Under the pieces are notes generated by a model. The model made no database searches and was not told where the DNA came from. It saw only the letters and a list, made by a program, of their open reading frames with translations. This document shows positions 10,858 to 22,955 of a stretch of DNA of 64,000 bases, piece by piece. Made by a program: the position numbers and the translations under genes. Positions within the stretch are counted from its first letter, which is position 1. Each line of letters opens with the position of its first letter. The stretch is from Tilletiaria anomala UBC 951 (lineage: Eukaryota > Basidiomycota > Exobasidiomycetes > Georgefischeriales > Tilletiariaceae): the NCBI RefSeq assembly GCF_000711695.1, contig NW_013546939.1:18779-82778 (forward strand). Reading direction: 5' to 3'.

Positions 10858-13811
10858 ATGACATCGGTTCAGCAGCCCATGTACGGCGGCGGCGGGCCCA
10901 CGTCGCCCTTGTCGTCCGCGGCAGCCTCGGGCAGCAGGCGCCTCACGGCGGCAAGCATGGCCAACAACCGGAATACGAACCGCTACTCGGTCACCGCGTT
11001 GTACAGCATGGCCGCAGAGCAGGACGTCGAGGTAGAGGACGACTTGGCGCGAGGTGAGTGAGCACTGTGCACCGAGACCCATACGGGCTCGCTCGCCCGG
11101 CCGTCGTGCGCTGAACGCGTCAAACCCCTTATTTCCCCTCCCTCTACTTCTTTCCCTGTTGCCACCGGTGTCGATGATGGTTCTGCGCAGCGCAAAAGCG
11201 GCTGCGTGAACTCAAAGGCCGCATCTCGACGCAGTCCAAGAAGAACTTTGTGCTGGAACGCGACGTACGTTATCTAGATAGCCGGATCGCCCTGCTCATT
11301 GCAAACAGGATGGCATTGGACGAGGTACGTACGCTGACGCCCAGGCCGTGTTCCTTGCGCAGCCCCCTCCCTCCCGCTGACGAATCCTTCTTTGTCCCTT
11401 TGCGGCGAATCGCAGCAATCAGAAGTCGCGTCAACGCTCGAGGAGACCGAAGCTACATTCGGCAACGCGCTGGACGACCGCAAGACGCAGCAATACGCCA
11501 ACTTGTTTTTCCTGCTGCAGTCCGAGCCGCGGCACATCGCCGCGCTGTGCCGCCTGGTCAGCCTGGCGGAGATCGACACGCTGCTGCAGACGGTCATGTT
11601 CACGCTGTACGGAAACCAGTACGAGAGCCGGGAGGAGCACCTGCTGCTCACTATGTTCCAGGTACGTGCCCCACCACCCCTCGCGTGCCCGGCGGACGCT
11701 CGTGCTGCATGCAGCTGAAACAAATCTCTTTCACTCTCTCTTCCTCTCTCCCCTTCGCTCGACTCGGGGCACGCGCCGCAGTCGGTACTATCAGCGCAGT
11801 TCGAGACGGCGACTGAGTTCGGCTCTCTGTTGCGCGCTAACACGCCAGTGTCGCGCATGATGACGACCTACACGCGCCGCGGTCCCGGGCAGAGCTTCCT
11901 CAAAGAGGTCCTCGCGGAGCGGATCAACAGCCTGATCGAGCACAAGGACCTCAACCTTGAGGTGAACCCGCTTAAGGTGAGCGCAATGCAGTGCATGTCG
12001 ATTCGATCGAATGGTGCATGGACGCCGTGCAGCTGCTGACTGCACCATGCCCCGCCCTGGAACCACGCCGCTTCTGCTGCTGCAGGTGTACGAGCAAATG
12101 ATTGGCCAGATAGAAGAGGACACGGGCTCGCTCCCGCCGAATCTCCCGCGCGGAGTCCCGCCCGAGGTAGCGCAGGAGAACCCAGACGTACAGGCGATCA
12201 TCGCGCCGCGCCTGACGATGCTGATGGAGATTGCGAACAGCTTCCTACTGACGATCATCAACTCGATCGAGCGGGTGCCGTATGGGATCCGGTGGATCTG
12301 CAAGCAGATCCGCTCGCTGACCAAGCGCAAATACCCCGACGCGACAGATTTCGCTATCTGTTCGCTCATCGGCGGCTTCTTCTTCCTACGCTTCATCAAC
12401 CCTGCCATCGTTACACCGCAGGCGTACATGCTCGTCGACGGCCCGCCCGCCAAGCACCCGCGGCGGACGCTGACGCTGATCGCCAAGATGCTGCAGAATC
12501 TCGCCAACAAGCCTTCGTACGCTAAAGAACAGTACATGATGTCGCTCAACCCGTTTGTTGAGAACAACAAGACGCGCATCAATGCCTTCCTCAACGCGCT
12601 CTGCGACGTCGGCGACTTCTACGACACGCTCGAGATGGACCAGTACATGGCGCTCTCCAAGAAGGACCTGCAGATATCTATCACGCTAAACGAGCTGTAC
12701 AACACACATTCGCTCGTCGCGCAGCACCTCGACGTTCTCGCGCCTGGCGACAAGCACCACTTGCGCATCCTCGTCGACGAGCTCGGCCCCTCGCCGGGCC
12801 AGGTGTCGCGCAAGGAGAACCGCACGGTTGAGTTACCGCTGTTCAGCCGCTGGGAGACACCGATCCAGGACCTGACGACCGCGTTCATGTCGGAGAACAA
12901 CGTGACGCAGAATGATATACTCTACATGGAGACCAAGTCGATCTTTGTCCAGCTGATCCGCTCTATTCCGCAACTCGCCGACAAGCGACCGATCAACCTG
13001 CCGCAGATCGCCGAGCGCGCTGCGACGACCAAGGACGCAACGCTCGTCCGCAAGGGCATCAAGGTCAAGGAGATGCTGCGCGAGCTCGAGGAGCTCAAGG
13101 TCGTCGACCGCCGCGACGGCTACGCGCTCATGACCGACGAGGTCGAGGCCGAGCTGGCGCACCTTGGCAACATGCGCGAGAAGGTGATGGAGGAGATGCG
13201 CAGCCTCGAGAGTGTCTTCAAGACTATCTGCGAGCACAACAACTATCTCCGCAGCCAGCTCGACACGTACAAGAGCTACCTGCAGAACGTCCGCATGACC
13301 AGCGGCTCCGGCAAGGACAAAGGCGGCACCGCTGTCGGCGTAGTCAGCTTTGGGGGCAAGGAGCGAAAGTCGGCAAAGTCCCAAGTCCTAGGGCCGTACC
13401 GCTTCACGCACGCCCAGCTCGAGAAGGACGGCACCATCGTGGAGAGCAACGTGCCAGAAAACAGGTGAGGAAGAACCCTCCCCCTTCGCGCTGAGCTACA
13501 CCGCGCCAGCGCGCAGGTGGAAAAAAGGAACCTGCTGCTGACGGTCTTGCGCGCGATTTTGCCTGCTCTCTCCGGAATCCAGGCGCGCCAACATTTTCTT
13601 CAACATCACCTCGCCGTCACCGGGCACGTTCATCATCGCGCTGCACTACAAGGGCCGAGAGAAGGCGATCCTCGAGATGGACCTCAAGCTGGACGACCTG
13701 CTCGAGAAGCAGAAGGACGAGGTACAGTTGCTCGACCTCGAATACGTCAAGCTCAACGTCAGCCGCATTCTCTCGCTCCTCAATAAGACGTTTTCCAAGC
13801 GCAAGGGTTAG
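10858..13811 (+). CDS. Ras GTPase-activating protein, Sar1/Gap1 class
   Basis: It stimulates GTP hydrolysis by Ras at the cell cortex. Six exons join cleanly: 10858-11053, 11191-11324, 11416-11661, 11782-11976, 12086-13464 and 13583-13811, giving 792 aa. After a Ser/Ala-rich start, helices ([20 protein letters not shown]) lead into the RasGAP domain: [38 protein letters not shown] and [13 protein letters not shown]. The arginine in LLRANT aligns with the catalytic arginine finger of NF1/p120GAP. IQGAPs have Thr there, so this is an active GAP and not an IQGAP. The C-terminal part ([20 protein letters not shown] through [14 protein letters not shown]) is the RasGAP_C region shared with IQGAP and S. 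pombe Gap1. No IQ motifs or calponin-homology domain are present. Splice phases are consistent at all five introns. Confidence 0.95.
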
Positions 13812-14340
13812 CCGCTGCGCAGCAGAGCACCTCCCCCCTCCCGGCACTATCGTCTTGTCACACCCATTTCCCCATCTTTCCCAGCGGATACCTGTTCACG
13901 TTCCTAGCTCCTGCTAGCTTATTCACATTGTACGTCCTCGCTGCGCTGCGCGCCTTGCCTCGTCTCGTCTCTGTTTTTAGGGCCTGATCCCAGGGTAGCT
14001 AGGATACAATGCACGAACGACACAACCACCCACCCTCGCTCCTTGCGTGTGTGCCAAGTCATTATTTTCCTTCGTCATCTCGCTGTTTTGCTCTTTTGGC
14101 TCTCGGATCCACACCTCTGTATTGAAAGAAAAAGGAATCGGAGTTTAATAATTGTCTTACATACGATTTCCGTGCTGTCCGGATACATTTCTTCGAACTC
14201 TATTGTCCATATTTGCTGGGTGGACATGTGCTCTCAACGCTAGGTCTGGAATCTCACTGCACAGACCGTGCGACTGGAATCCGTCTCGGCAGCACTCGGT
14301 GAGAAGTCGTGCTGGCTTGTAGAGACGGAGTGAGGATAGG
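13812..14340. other. convergent 3' region, no gene recognised
   Basis: AT-richer sequence between the RasGAP stop and the next minus-strand stop. It probably holds both 3' UTRs. The 66-codon plus frame at 14043-14243 has a hydrophobic, random-looking translation. Confidence 0.4.
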
Positions 14341-14710
14341 CTAGGCTGTGGCTGAGAAGCCGTGTTGCGCTCTGGCTCTGAGGGTGGTATGTTGCGCTTG
14401 CTGCGTCATGTCGATGAAATCTTCAGGCTCATTCGCCATGTAAAATTCGATAGAGCTGTTGAAGCCGACTTGTGAGCCACCCCAGGAGCCATTGTTTTCA
14501 TTAGGCGACGCGGTCAGCTGATACTGTGACACATCCCCGGCCTTGGTGTCCAGAACGGTAGCCCTGCGGGCCTTTCCTCCACCGTCCGCCACCGATGACT
14601 GTGCAGGCAAAATAACCACGGCGTCAGATGAAAGTGTGGGATGGGCGGAGGGCTGCCTCTGCGTCAGTCGCAGATGTGGAGGATGCACAGATGTACGAGA
14701 CGATCTGGAG
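14341..14710 (-). CDS. C-terminal exon of an unidentified protein
   Basis: A minus frame ending at 14341 encodes a Ser/Asn/Gln-rich tail with protein-like composition (SSIEFYMANEPEDFIDMTQQ, then RARAQHGFSATA). It starts in or after an exon boundary near 14690-14710, and upstream exons could lie at 14790-15060 or further up in the 15.1-16.9 kb locus. I recognise no domain. Whether it belongs to the next feature or forms its own gene cannot be decided by reading. Confidence 0.35.
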
Positions 14711-15079
14711 GACGAAGGACTCAGGTCTCACCAGTGTGCGAGTGGGGTGAAATCTTGTCACGTAAAGTGTCGGGTATTGTCATGGAAGGGCTCATTGCCT
14801 CCGGCGGTACCCCGCCTTGGCGTCTATAGATGTGATCGCTTGTGGGTATGGGGAAGCTGGAAGCTTGAATTTGCAACCTTGCAGCAGGCTACAAGCCATG
14901 ATATTTTGAGCCCGTGCGGCTACATTGGAGAGTCGGCGCATTATCGATACGCAGATGTTCTTCCGAAATCGTCTGCCTGTTGGTGGGAGAGGAAACGAAG
15001 CCGGGGCGTTCCGAGCCAGATGGCGCATGCGTATGCGGCAGCGATTGCGGCCGGAAAGCACTTCTTAACTCGTCAGCAC

Positions 15080-16866
15080 GCATGATTGCGACGTCAGCGG
15101 ACCCCAACTTTCCGCGAAGGAATGCTTCCTGATGCCGAAGAATCTTTCCAGCAGCCCGAGAAATATGCATCGGCAGCAAAAAAAAGCCGCGAAAGTATGC
15201 ATATCATCGCTTGGCTCCCCAGTTGTGGCGGATAATTCGAAGCGCATTCCATTGGCGGCTGGCATTGAAGAAAATCTCCTCCCGATCTTGGCTGTACCAC
15301 TGTTCGGCTGCGTGATCCTCGAAAAAGTATCATCTGCGCTAGGCAGCTCAAACCAGGGTGGATAGTCGTGCAGGAGTGGCCAGTACCAGAATTCCGCAGC
15401 TCAGCCTCCGCACCTGCACCGATGATGCCGGGTTCTGCAGGCGCCTCACCTGCTAGTCGAGCTGGGTGCTGACTCGTCGCCAAAGTCTCCAAGCATGCTG
15501 CTGATCCAGACTTTCGGAGCTTCTTCAGACCCTTCCTTTTATGCCTTCGACGCGAAGGAGGTGATTTGGGCATGATCAGCGCACTTGCGTGTTGAGAGAC
15601 TTCAAACGGTGACCTTGGCATAGCAAGGCCAGCAATTGCTGTTGGGGTTGAGGTGATTGAAGGAAATGACGGACGCTTCCAGCCATTGCCGCTTCGTAAA
15701 CGAGCGATGATTGCAGGGCTGATGTCGGAAGACACACGAGCAATTGAGAAATTGCTGGCAACGGTGTTGATGGCGTTGAAATGCACAATTGTGTTCACCG
15801 CAGGAGAACAAGTTGGAGAGGGGAAAAAGAACCCCGCGGGGTATCTTCGCCAAGAGATCCCGGAGTCGAAGACTCGGTTGCCAAGCGCTTAATATTGGAA
15901 GAGCGAGGCGAGACTGGGCTTGTGCGAGAAGATGTGAACCTAAATGCCGCAAATGTTGACTTGGGTGTATGAAAGGCTGGTGTGTCGGGGTGTGCGTCGC
16001 TTTGGTTTCTTGAAAGACTTGCTGCTGACTTGGAGACATTGATGCTTAGCGAATAAGTATCGGATCAGGACACTGTGGAAGCTGATCTCGGCCTTTGACG
16101 GCTCTGCAACAATCGGGATTCGGCCTCTTCTCTTCGTTTTGAAACATTGTGACGGAGTACTTCTGTGCAAGCCACTGATCGATAGCTTTCAACTCCTCTA
16201 CCTTGGCTACCGCAGCGGCTGCATCTCTATATTGCCGGTGCGGTGTTTCTTGAGAGGCCAGCACCTTGACGGCTCGCTTTCCATCCGCGAGCTCCACATT
16301 GGCTTCGAGCGTTGGCAGAATGCGGCTGGGCAGTCGATCAACTACATTCAGGGCAGCAACACCAGAGTCCATATCCTCGCTGTCGGTTGGCATAGCGATC
16401 GATGTACCGATACTTGCGATGCTCAGTATGAAGTTGGCAGGTGTCGGTGAGGACCTCCAACCGTCAAAGGTTGCAAGCGAAGTTCGCCACGGGCTAGGGA
16501 CACTTGAGAGTGTATTGTGTACCGTGAAGCGATTAGGGTTGTTCTTCAACAGGCGATGTAGAGGCCGTAACGGCGCCCAGAACGGGTGAAGAAGCGGTTT
16601 TGAAAGACTGGAGAAGGCTGAAGTTAAGAAGTGCTGGGAGACAGTGGATCAGGAGCGAAGCTCATCTTAGCGAGTATGCTACCTGAAACCATGGTAGGCG
16701 AACTTGCAAAGATGGAAACAAACGGGCTGCTGAACGCATGAAGATGCACCGGCTTCTGCTGCCCTTTTGCAGTTGCCTCCAGCTTTTCTTCCACCCGCTT
16801 CCCAAGGTTTAGAGCGCCGTCCATCTTTAACATGATCCTTGCATCCTCGAATTCGCTTTCTTCCAT
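15080..16866 (-). CDS. unresolved spliced locus, hypothetical protein
   Basis: Minus-strand blocks look coding but their joins are unclear. A start at 16866 reads MEESEFEDARIMLKMDGALN, then KRVEEKLEATAKGQQKP (charged helix), with a GTAGCA donor near 16685. A second block (~16046-16580) includes PNRFTVHNTLSSVPSPWRTS and AAAAVAKVEELKAIDQWLAQ. A third (~15094-15800) has a Ser/Pro/Thr-rich part and a basic cluster RRRHKRKGLKKLRK, possibly nuclear-localising. Near 15213-15330 a different frame gives the striking string FFEDHAAEQWYSQDREEIFF ending in NWGAKR-stop, preceded by an in-frame TGA. This suggests an unrecognised intron or a frameshift. No family is recognised. It may be one gene, two genes or a decaying one. 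Confidence 0.35.
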
Positions 16867-17157
16867 GATAGCTTCGAGCCGTAAGCCTCCTGCCGCGCTG
16901 CCTTGGCATTGATCATGAGAGGCAGCTTGTGGTGAGTGCTGGGGTGCCTGTAGCTGTTATCGAATTTGGCAGCCGCGTCGAAGTAGTTTCATTGATTGGG
17001 AATATTCACGCTGGAGGTGTTTCTGAAGTCCCGATAACGCAAGCGCCTGGTCCAGAAGAGCCTGGCTCAGCCGAGGGAAGGCGGGAGTAAGTACTAGCCC
17101 TGTTTTGTTGACTCGTCCCGTCAGTCGCTGCAGCGCCGTTGCATTTGGAACGGTTTG

Positions 17158-18965
17158 CTATCGACGCCAAATGTGCTCATACTGCTCGGATGGCAATACC
17201 TGCGCTCTAGAAATGTTCGGATGCTCATGTTGCGGACTCGAGCCTACAACAGCACTTGTAGTGGACGCAGTTAAATAGAAGTATGTCTCACTTGCAAATG
17301 CTCTAGTGTTGTTGTCGCTTCTTCGTGGACCATGTCCGGGCGCGCTCGCTGGATTGACAGCGGCAAGATTACGGGCTGCTGCTGACTCGGGTGGAGGAAA
17401 CAGTGACACAGGTGTCAAACCGTGTGCCGGCCCCAGCTGCGCATGTGTGGCGTGCCACACGGCCTGTCCAGAAGCGAAAGAACGCGCATGGTCGAGAGGC
17501 GAGCTGCTGAAAGAAGTGATCATGTCCGTGTTGACGGCCCATGAAGCTGCGCAAGTGTCGTCGAGCTGGGTGAGGGCGGTACAAAAAGCCAACCCAGAGA
17601 CTGCAAAGCGCAGGATAACCCCGAAGGCACCTTGAGAGAGCCCATGAACGTCGCCGAAGCGGGCTCGCCGACGCTGCCACCGCACCATCTGACCACGCTC
17701 TGAGCGTAAGCATATCCAGCAGTAGCTACAGCGCTCGTGATCCAGTATCCAGCGCCAAGCTTGTACTGCGAAGACCCGGCCGTGGCGCCTTTCAAAACTG
17801 AAGCGCTTCTCGCCCGGCTGTTCTTGCCGCCATTATGATGCGGGTGAGCATGGAAGGAAGGCTGCGAAGGACAAAATTGGGCCAGAAGAGACCCCCCGGA
17901 GAGGATGAGCTGTGCGGAGAGTGTGCTGGTATCGGTACGAGCCCGAGCCCGAGGCTTTGTCGCTGGTCGTATGTGGGTTTTGACACAGCTGTTGCGTACA
18001 CACTTCATTGCGGAATGGTCAATGCACTGGCTTCTGTAAAGCTGATCGCTTCTGCTCCGCATCACAGGGAATCGACTCTGAAGGACAAGTGCACCCGCGT
18101 GGTCGCTGGCGCACGTTTTTGTTGAACATGTTCAAGACGTGCGAGGAGTGGCATGCGCCCACGAAAGTACTGGAAAAGCCGAACTCGGCGTCTTATCGAA
18201 GATTTCATCGTTGACACCGTCGTCCGGCTGGTTGCCTGCCGGGCGCCCGTAAAAGTGGAACATCGGTGGTATGTCATCATCCTGAGGTCCTTCTCTCCAC
18301 CAGAGACGGCACTGTCAGCGATTCCGGTGTGAGAATAAAAGCTAAAGTCTGAGCCACATGGCCATAGCTGAAAAAGCGGACGAGGGCAGACAGCCCTGTA
18401 CGTACACTTACGTGGCCGGAGGCTGGTCTGCGCGAGGCCACGCCATGGTCATACGCAAGGAAGGGGGGAAGGGCCAATGTCGTGGGATACAGCGTGAAAG
18501 GTGCTATTTGCGAGGCCGATGGGCTGCCCTGAGTTAAGTATTCGGGCCCCAAGCCGGCGAATAGGTCAGTGTCGCAGACGTCAGCGCTGGCGTAGAGACG
18601 GATCGTGCACATCTCCCGTGCGCGTATCGGACGACCGGAGCATGGCGATGCGAACCTGTCGGCCCTTGCTGACTGTCGTACTTTCGCAGAGGCGGCCGGC
18701 GCGGCGACGAAGACGGTGAGCCGTGAAATAGATCACAATAGCATAGGGACATGGCGCCCTCGCGCACCGCGCTTGATTTCCCTTGCAACGCCTGGTCTCG
18801 ACCAAGCTGCAAGGGATGCAGGGAGAAATATGAGAACGGACCCTTTAACCAGCAGGTGAACAGGGAGTACCGATCAAACGGGTTGGAACTCACCTCAGCT
18901 CTTGATGCAGTGATCCCACTTGCGCCTGACGGTGGCGTTCTCTTGGCTCTCGCTGAGAGGTAATG
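17158..18965 (-). CDS. unresolved spliced locus, possible membrane protein
   Basis: Several minus frames have non-random content but no confident exon chain. Upstream exons near 18500-18965 include PYAIVIYFTAHRLRRRAGRL (a possible TM segment) and, in another frame, DTDLFAGLGPEYLTQGSPSA. A GTGAGT donor near 18890 and CTTGCAG acceptor near 18805 support splicing. Downstream, GYWITSAVATAGYAYAQSVV (~17700-17750) leads into QGAFGVILRFAVSGLAFCTA (~17580-17630), both membrane-like, and the frame ends at 17158 (EHIWRR). Two to four membrane segments are likely. No family is recognised, and the frames at the N-terminal exons conflict. Confidence 0.35.
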
Positions 18966-18969
18966 AAGA

Positions 18970-20348
18970 GTAAGCCTTGCAAGCGGGAGGAGACTTGCGA
19001 CAATGTCAATGCGTCGGGCGTCGCCCGCTTATAACGAATTGCCAGGCTCCAAAGGGGTCAATCAGCCTCGGCCAACGAAGTGTCGCCGAAGCGGAAGCGC
19101 AGATCGGTCCAAATGTACGAAGGGCAAGCTTAGCTCGTAATACGAGAAGCTGAATACGTTCTAATGAGAGAAAGATCGTAAACAACCATTCCAGTGGGGA
19201 GGTGCGAAGGCGTTGCGATCCCATAGCACCACAAGGACCCGCAGTCAACTGTCAAAGCGGCCGAATGGCCAGAAAGGGTTTTACGCTCGTGCTGTCAATT
19301 TCAAGCCCTACTTCGCCGACGGTGATGGGGTCAGTGGACAGCCTAGGCGTAAGCGCAACTGCGAGAAATAGAAGGCTGTTCGATGATGGTGGCCCCGAGA
19401 TTGAGGGAGATTTAAAGGAAAAGGGGAGTGCAAGAGTGAAAGGCGCGACTTCGAATGGTGCGGCCTCTGCTGAACACTGCTATCTGTGCATTGCGCTCAT
19501 CGGCTCGTCGCGAGTGGGACCTCCTGCGGCCTCCTTGGCCTCGGCCATCTGGCATCGTTCGCTCGCCTGATCTTCCATACCCACGCAGGCGTCCATAAGG
19601 CACACGTGTGCGGACAACGATGAAATGGTTGCACGACATAGCTATATTGGGGTGTAAGGTGGACGCCTGCTTGCATCGGCTTCTCGAATCGATTGCACCT
19701 TTTGAGTGTGCTCTCTCTTTCCTTTCCGATTGGATCGACGTGCAACTTTCGAACCTGTTACTCATACAAGCTTGCATTCAGCTGGTGGTTGTGAAGGGTA
19801 TATAGGAATCCGAACAAGCGGTACAGTGATGAGCGAGATGGAATCATGGCGTGCGAGAATTCGCTGCTGCCCCAGCGCGCGCGCACAGTGAGAGAGTTCA
19901 GGCGGCCGAGGCAGTAGCCGCACGTGCCGCCTGTAGGTCGGCTGGCTGATGAACGGCCTCTGCAAGCCAAGTTGCGTGCAACGAACACCACGAATTCAAC
20001 AAAGAGAGCTGTCCGCTGTTGTGTTCAGCATACTGTTCATCTCGCTCGGTCTTTCCTCATGCAGATAGTAATTCAGACCCCCGACAGCTTCTGTCTAAGC
20101 TTCATTCTATTGCCTCGCAGCAAAGGCGCAGAAAGTGCTCATAGCGGGTCGCTGTCCAGAAATCTGTTAATTTGACCGCGCGCTGTGCACGGGTGCTCCT
20201 GACGGCAGAAGACCCGCATACAACCCACTTCATCTCCGCTCGATAGGCCTCGTCAGGACGCTGCTTCGGCTTGCATGTGCACCTAAGCCTTTGGTACAAG
20301 CAAGACAATCCATACACCAATAGAAACCACATTGCTGCATCGCACACC
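18970..20348. other. intergenic stretch, no gene recognised
   Basis: About 1.4 kb upstream of the VTC1-like gene and of the unresolved minus locus. The frames are short and overlap each other with random composition. No RNA gene or repeat was seen. It probably includes promoter sequence for both flanking genes. Confidence 0.4.
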
Positions 20349-21387
20349 ATGTCAGATCGCGCCGCAGCCGTCTCGCGGCTCGCAGAGCCTTCCTCGCGCG
20401 GCACGCTCTCCTTCGCCTACCGTCGTTCTGTCGTCGCCTTGCAGAACGTCTTCGGCCTCAACCCGACGCCAGCGCATTCCTCAGAGCAGCCAGAGCGCCA
20501 ACCTCTGCTGCGGGATGCGGGCGCAGGCGTTGGCGGAGCTGCAGGCGACTATGGAAGCACAAGTGGGAATGACGCTGGCTCTGCGACAGATGGGTGGGAG
20601 AGCAGGATCCGGAAGCCAAAGACGGCCATCAGTCCCGTCAGGGTGGAGGCGAAGGTCTGGTTTGCGAACGAGGTGCGTCCATCTCCCTGGTTGCTACCCA
20701 GTAATAATAGCGCCGATGCCGCGTCTGATCGGGAGTCAACGGGCTAACATACCTTATTTGGGCATTTCAACTCCCTAATGATTTCCTCAGCGGACCTGGA
20801 TCGCATGGCTGCGTGTATCGCTTTTGATCGGTTCCTTCGCCTTGGCCATGTTCAACTCGGCCTCCTACTTCGAGCATCTGACCGATCCCGCAACACCTGG
20901 CGGCAATCGCGACCCTCTACCCGGCGGGGAACCCGGTCCGGAGATGCCTCCACCAGCATACAGCCGCACAGACGCGCGCTTAATCCGCATATTCGGCGGC
21001 GTGTATGCCATCATAGCGATCCTCACGTTGCTTTGGGGCTTGTTCAGCTACCAGAGAAGAGTCAGCCTGATCAGAAGGAAATATGGTGGTCCTTTGGGTG
21101 AGGTATTCGCCATGTCTACTGCCACTCCGTGTCCTACAAGACTTAGCGACTGACTCTGCAACCCTTTGCGAATGCTGGATGCGTACTATGCCGCATTGCA
21201 GACGACCTCTATGGGCCTCCGCTCATCTGCGCGGCGCTCTTCGTGGCTGTGCTCGTCAATTTCATCTTCAAGGGTGAGTCTCGCCCTCCACTGTCAACAC
21301 CCACAGGAACATGTGCTCATGCTCACTTCCATGTTCGGTCTTCATTATCCCTGTTCAGTCAAAGAGTATCAAAATCAAGGGCATTAG
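20349..21387 (+). CDS. VTC1-like DUF202 membrane protein
   Basis: Predicted subunit or relative of the vacuolar transporter chaperone (polyphosphate polymerase) complex. Four exons join in phase: 20349-20672, 20791-21097, 21202-21273 and 21359-21387, giving 243 aa. A ~90-residue Ser/Ala/Gly-rich N-terminus precedes the DUF202 core. The core starts with RVEAKVWFANERTWIAWLRV (compare RVEPKVFFANERTFLSWL in yeast Vtc1), has TM1 SLLIGSFALAMFNSA, TM2 IFGGVYAIIAILTLLWGLF, the basic RRVSLIRRKYGGPLDDLYGP junction and TM3 LICAALFVAVLVNFIFK. Yeast Vtc1 is about 129 aa, so this one has a long N-terminal extension and a longer TM1-TM2 loop (Pro-rich). It may be a paralogue and not Vtc1 itself. Vtc2-4 SPX or catalytic domains are absent. 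Confidence 0.88.
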
Positions 21388-22955
21388 CTTCGCCTTCCAG
21401 GTTCTGTAATGCCATGCGCGCCAAAGAGCGAACATGGAAGAGAAGGAAGGGATGCCGATGCGAGTAAGAGGCAGCAATCCAACACAGCTCTCTCTGGTGA
21501 CAGCTAGCGAGCAAGATAAAATAAATTTGTGTATATCTATTGTCAAGTACGCACGCAACACCGCCCAATTATCACAGTGCCGGGATCGCTGCAGCCTGTA
21601 CATTCTGGTCGTTGAGCTTTCGCCTTGCTCGCCGTCTTGTCCGTCACAGCAGTTCGGCTGTGAGAGGAAGCTGCCACGGTCAGATGTTCGGACGTCGCAG
21701 CTCATGATTCGTGATAGAGAGCTGGACCCAGTCGATCGGCGGTACGCATTGATTCTCACTTGTCGGCGATGTATCACTTTGGCTAGCAAGAAAAAGGATA
21801 GCGTTGACGATTCGAGTATGGCGAATGTTGCTCTTCCCTAGAGTCAAGACTGGACAAAGAGGAATGATCAGCGATCTCCACGCCTTCCTATGGGCGGTAC
21901 AGTCACGGGCAGCGGCATGCCTTCGCCAATGCCATGAACTGGCGGTGTGCTCCCTGAGCTTTCGAGGTACATATGTATCTTGTAGCACGAGCAAGCCAAC
22001 CGCCTTCGAGCCTAACCGCCAATCAGCGCGATCGATCGCGCCCACTTGGCATTTTCTTAAGCTTAACGAGAACCAAATGCAGGTTGTGCTGATGCAAGAT
22101 CTGGACACCTCATCTTTTGACTTCCTTCAGGGATTTTGTGCATGAGAGAGTAAGTGCATCTAAAACGGGACCGACGGGACTGATCGTGGTGATTATGTTT
22201 GAAGGCAACCGACTGCTTCGGCAATCATCTCTGCTTGTTTCTTTCCCTTTTTCTCGTCTGTAGCCTCGGGGCAAGCCGCAGCGATGCAAGCCAACAACGT
22301 CGGACTATCAAAGCCAACTCACCGTGCAAGCCGGCAGGTTGCGAGGCCGTGTTCGATTCGATGAAGCGTTAGGGTCTGTTCGTATTCGCTGTGGCTTGCA
22401 TCACTGCTACCTGCATCTTGCAAGAGCCAGGAGAGCCCGAGTGACTTGTTGCCTGCTGGCACACCTGGTTCCTGAGCGCAGAGACGAGAGAGGTGCGATG
22501 TGGATGTACGTCATGATGAATGTATGATTCATGAGGCATAAGTATGTGTAAGCCAGGAGGCATAAGCGCAAGACCATATGCGTGTGCGCTGCTGCACTCG
22601 CTATGAGGTCATCCATCGGCCCGCCCCCCGGCGCCGCATTGCGGACGGCAAAGTCCATAAACACACAACTTGACTTGGCACGTCGCAAGAGGGAGAAGGG
22701 CGAACGAAGACTAAGTTAACCAACCAGGAAGGGTTTGCTTCCATTTAGCTGCATTGTGCAACGTGCATCATTTTCCACCTCAAACCAAGTAGTGTACACC
22801 CTCCCCCCCAACACCCAACCTGCAGTCACTGGTTCTCCATCCCTCTGTTCGCAAGGCCCCTCACCGCAGGCGATCCCAGCGTCGAGCTTCCAGTGCTCCC
22901 CGATTCGGCGCCTCGACTCGGGCTGTGCTACGCAAGACAAGAGCTCCACGCCATC
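21388..22955. other. intergenic stretch, no gene recognised
   Basis: About 1.5 kb between two plus-strand genes. Opposed frames at 21680-22108 (-) and 21804-22145 (+) overlap and look random. The last ~250 bp before 22956 is C-rich (ACCCTCCCCCCCAACACCC) and is probably the promoter and leader of the next gene. Confidence 0.4.

Noticed and set aside
11791-12594. 267-codon minus-strand frame
   Set aside because: It lies antisense to RasGAP exons 4-5. The sense strand has a full domain and splice logic; this frame mirrors its GC-rich codons.
12833-13384. Leu/Val-rich minus frame resembling a leucine-repeat protein
   Set aside because: It is the complement of the Glu/Lys/Leu-rich RasGAP C-terminal helices. 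GAG/CTC and AAG/CTT complement produces the pattern.
22350-22370. GTGTTCGATTCGATGA as a tRNA T-loop
   Set aside because: No acceptor stem or D arm could be drawn within 80 bp.
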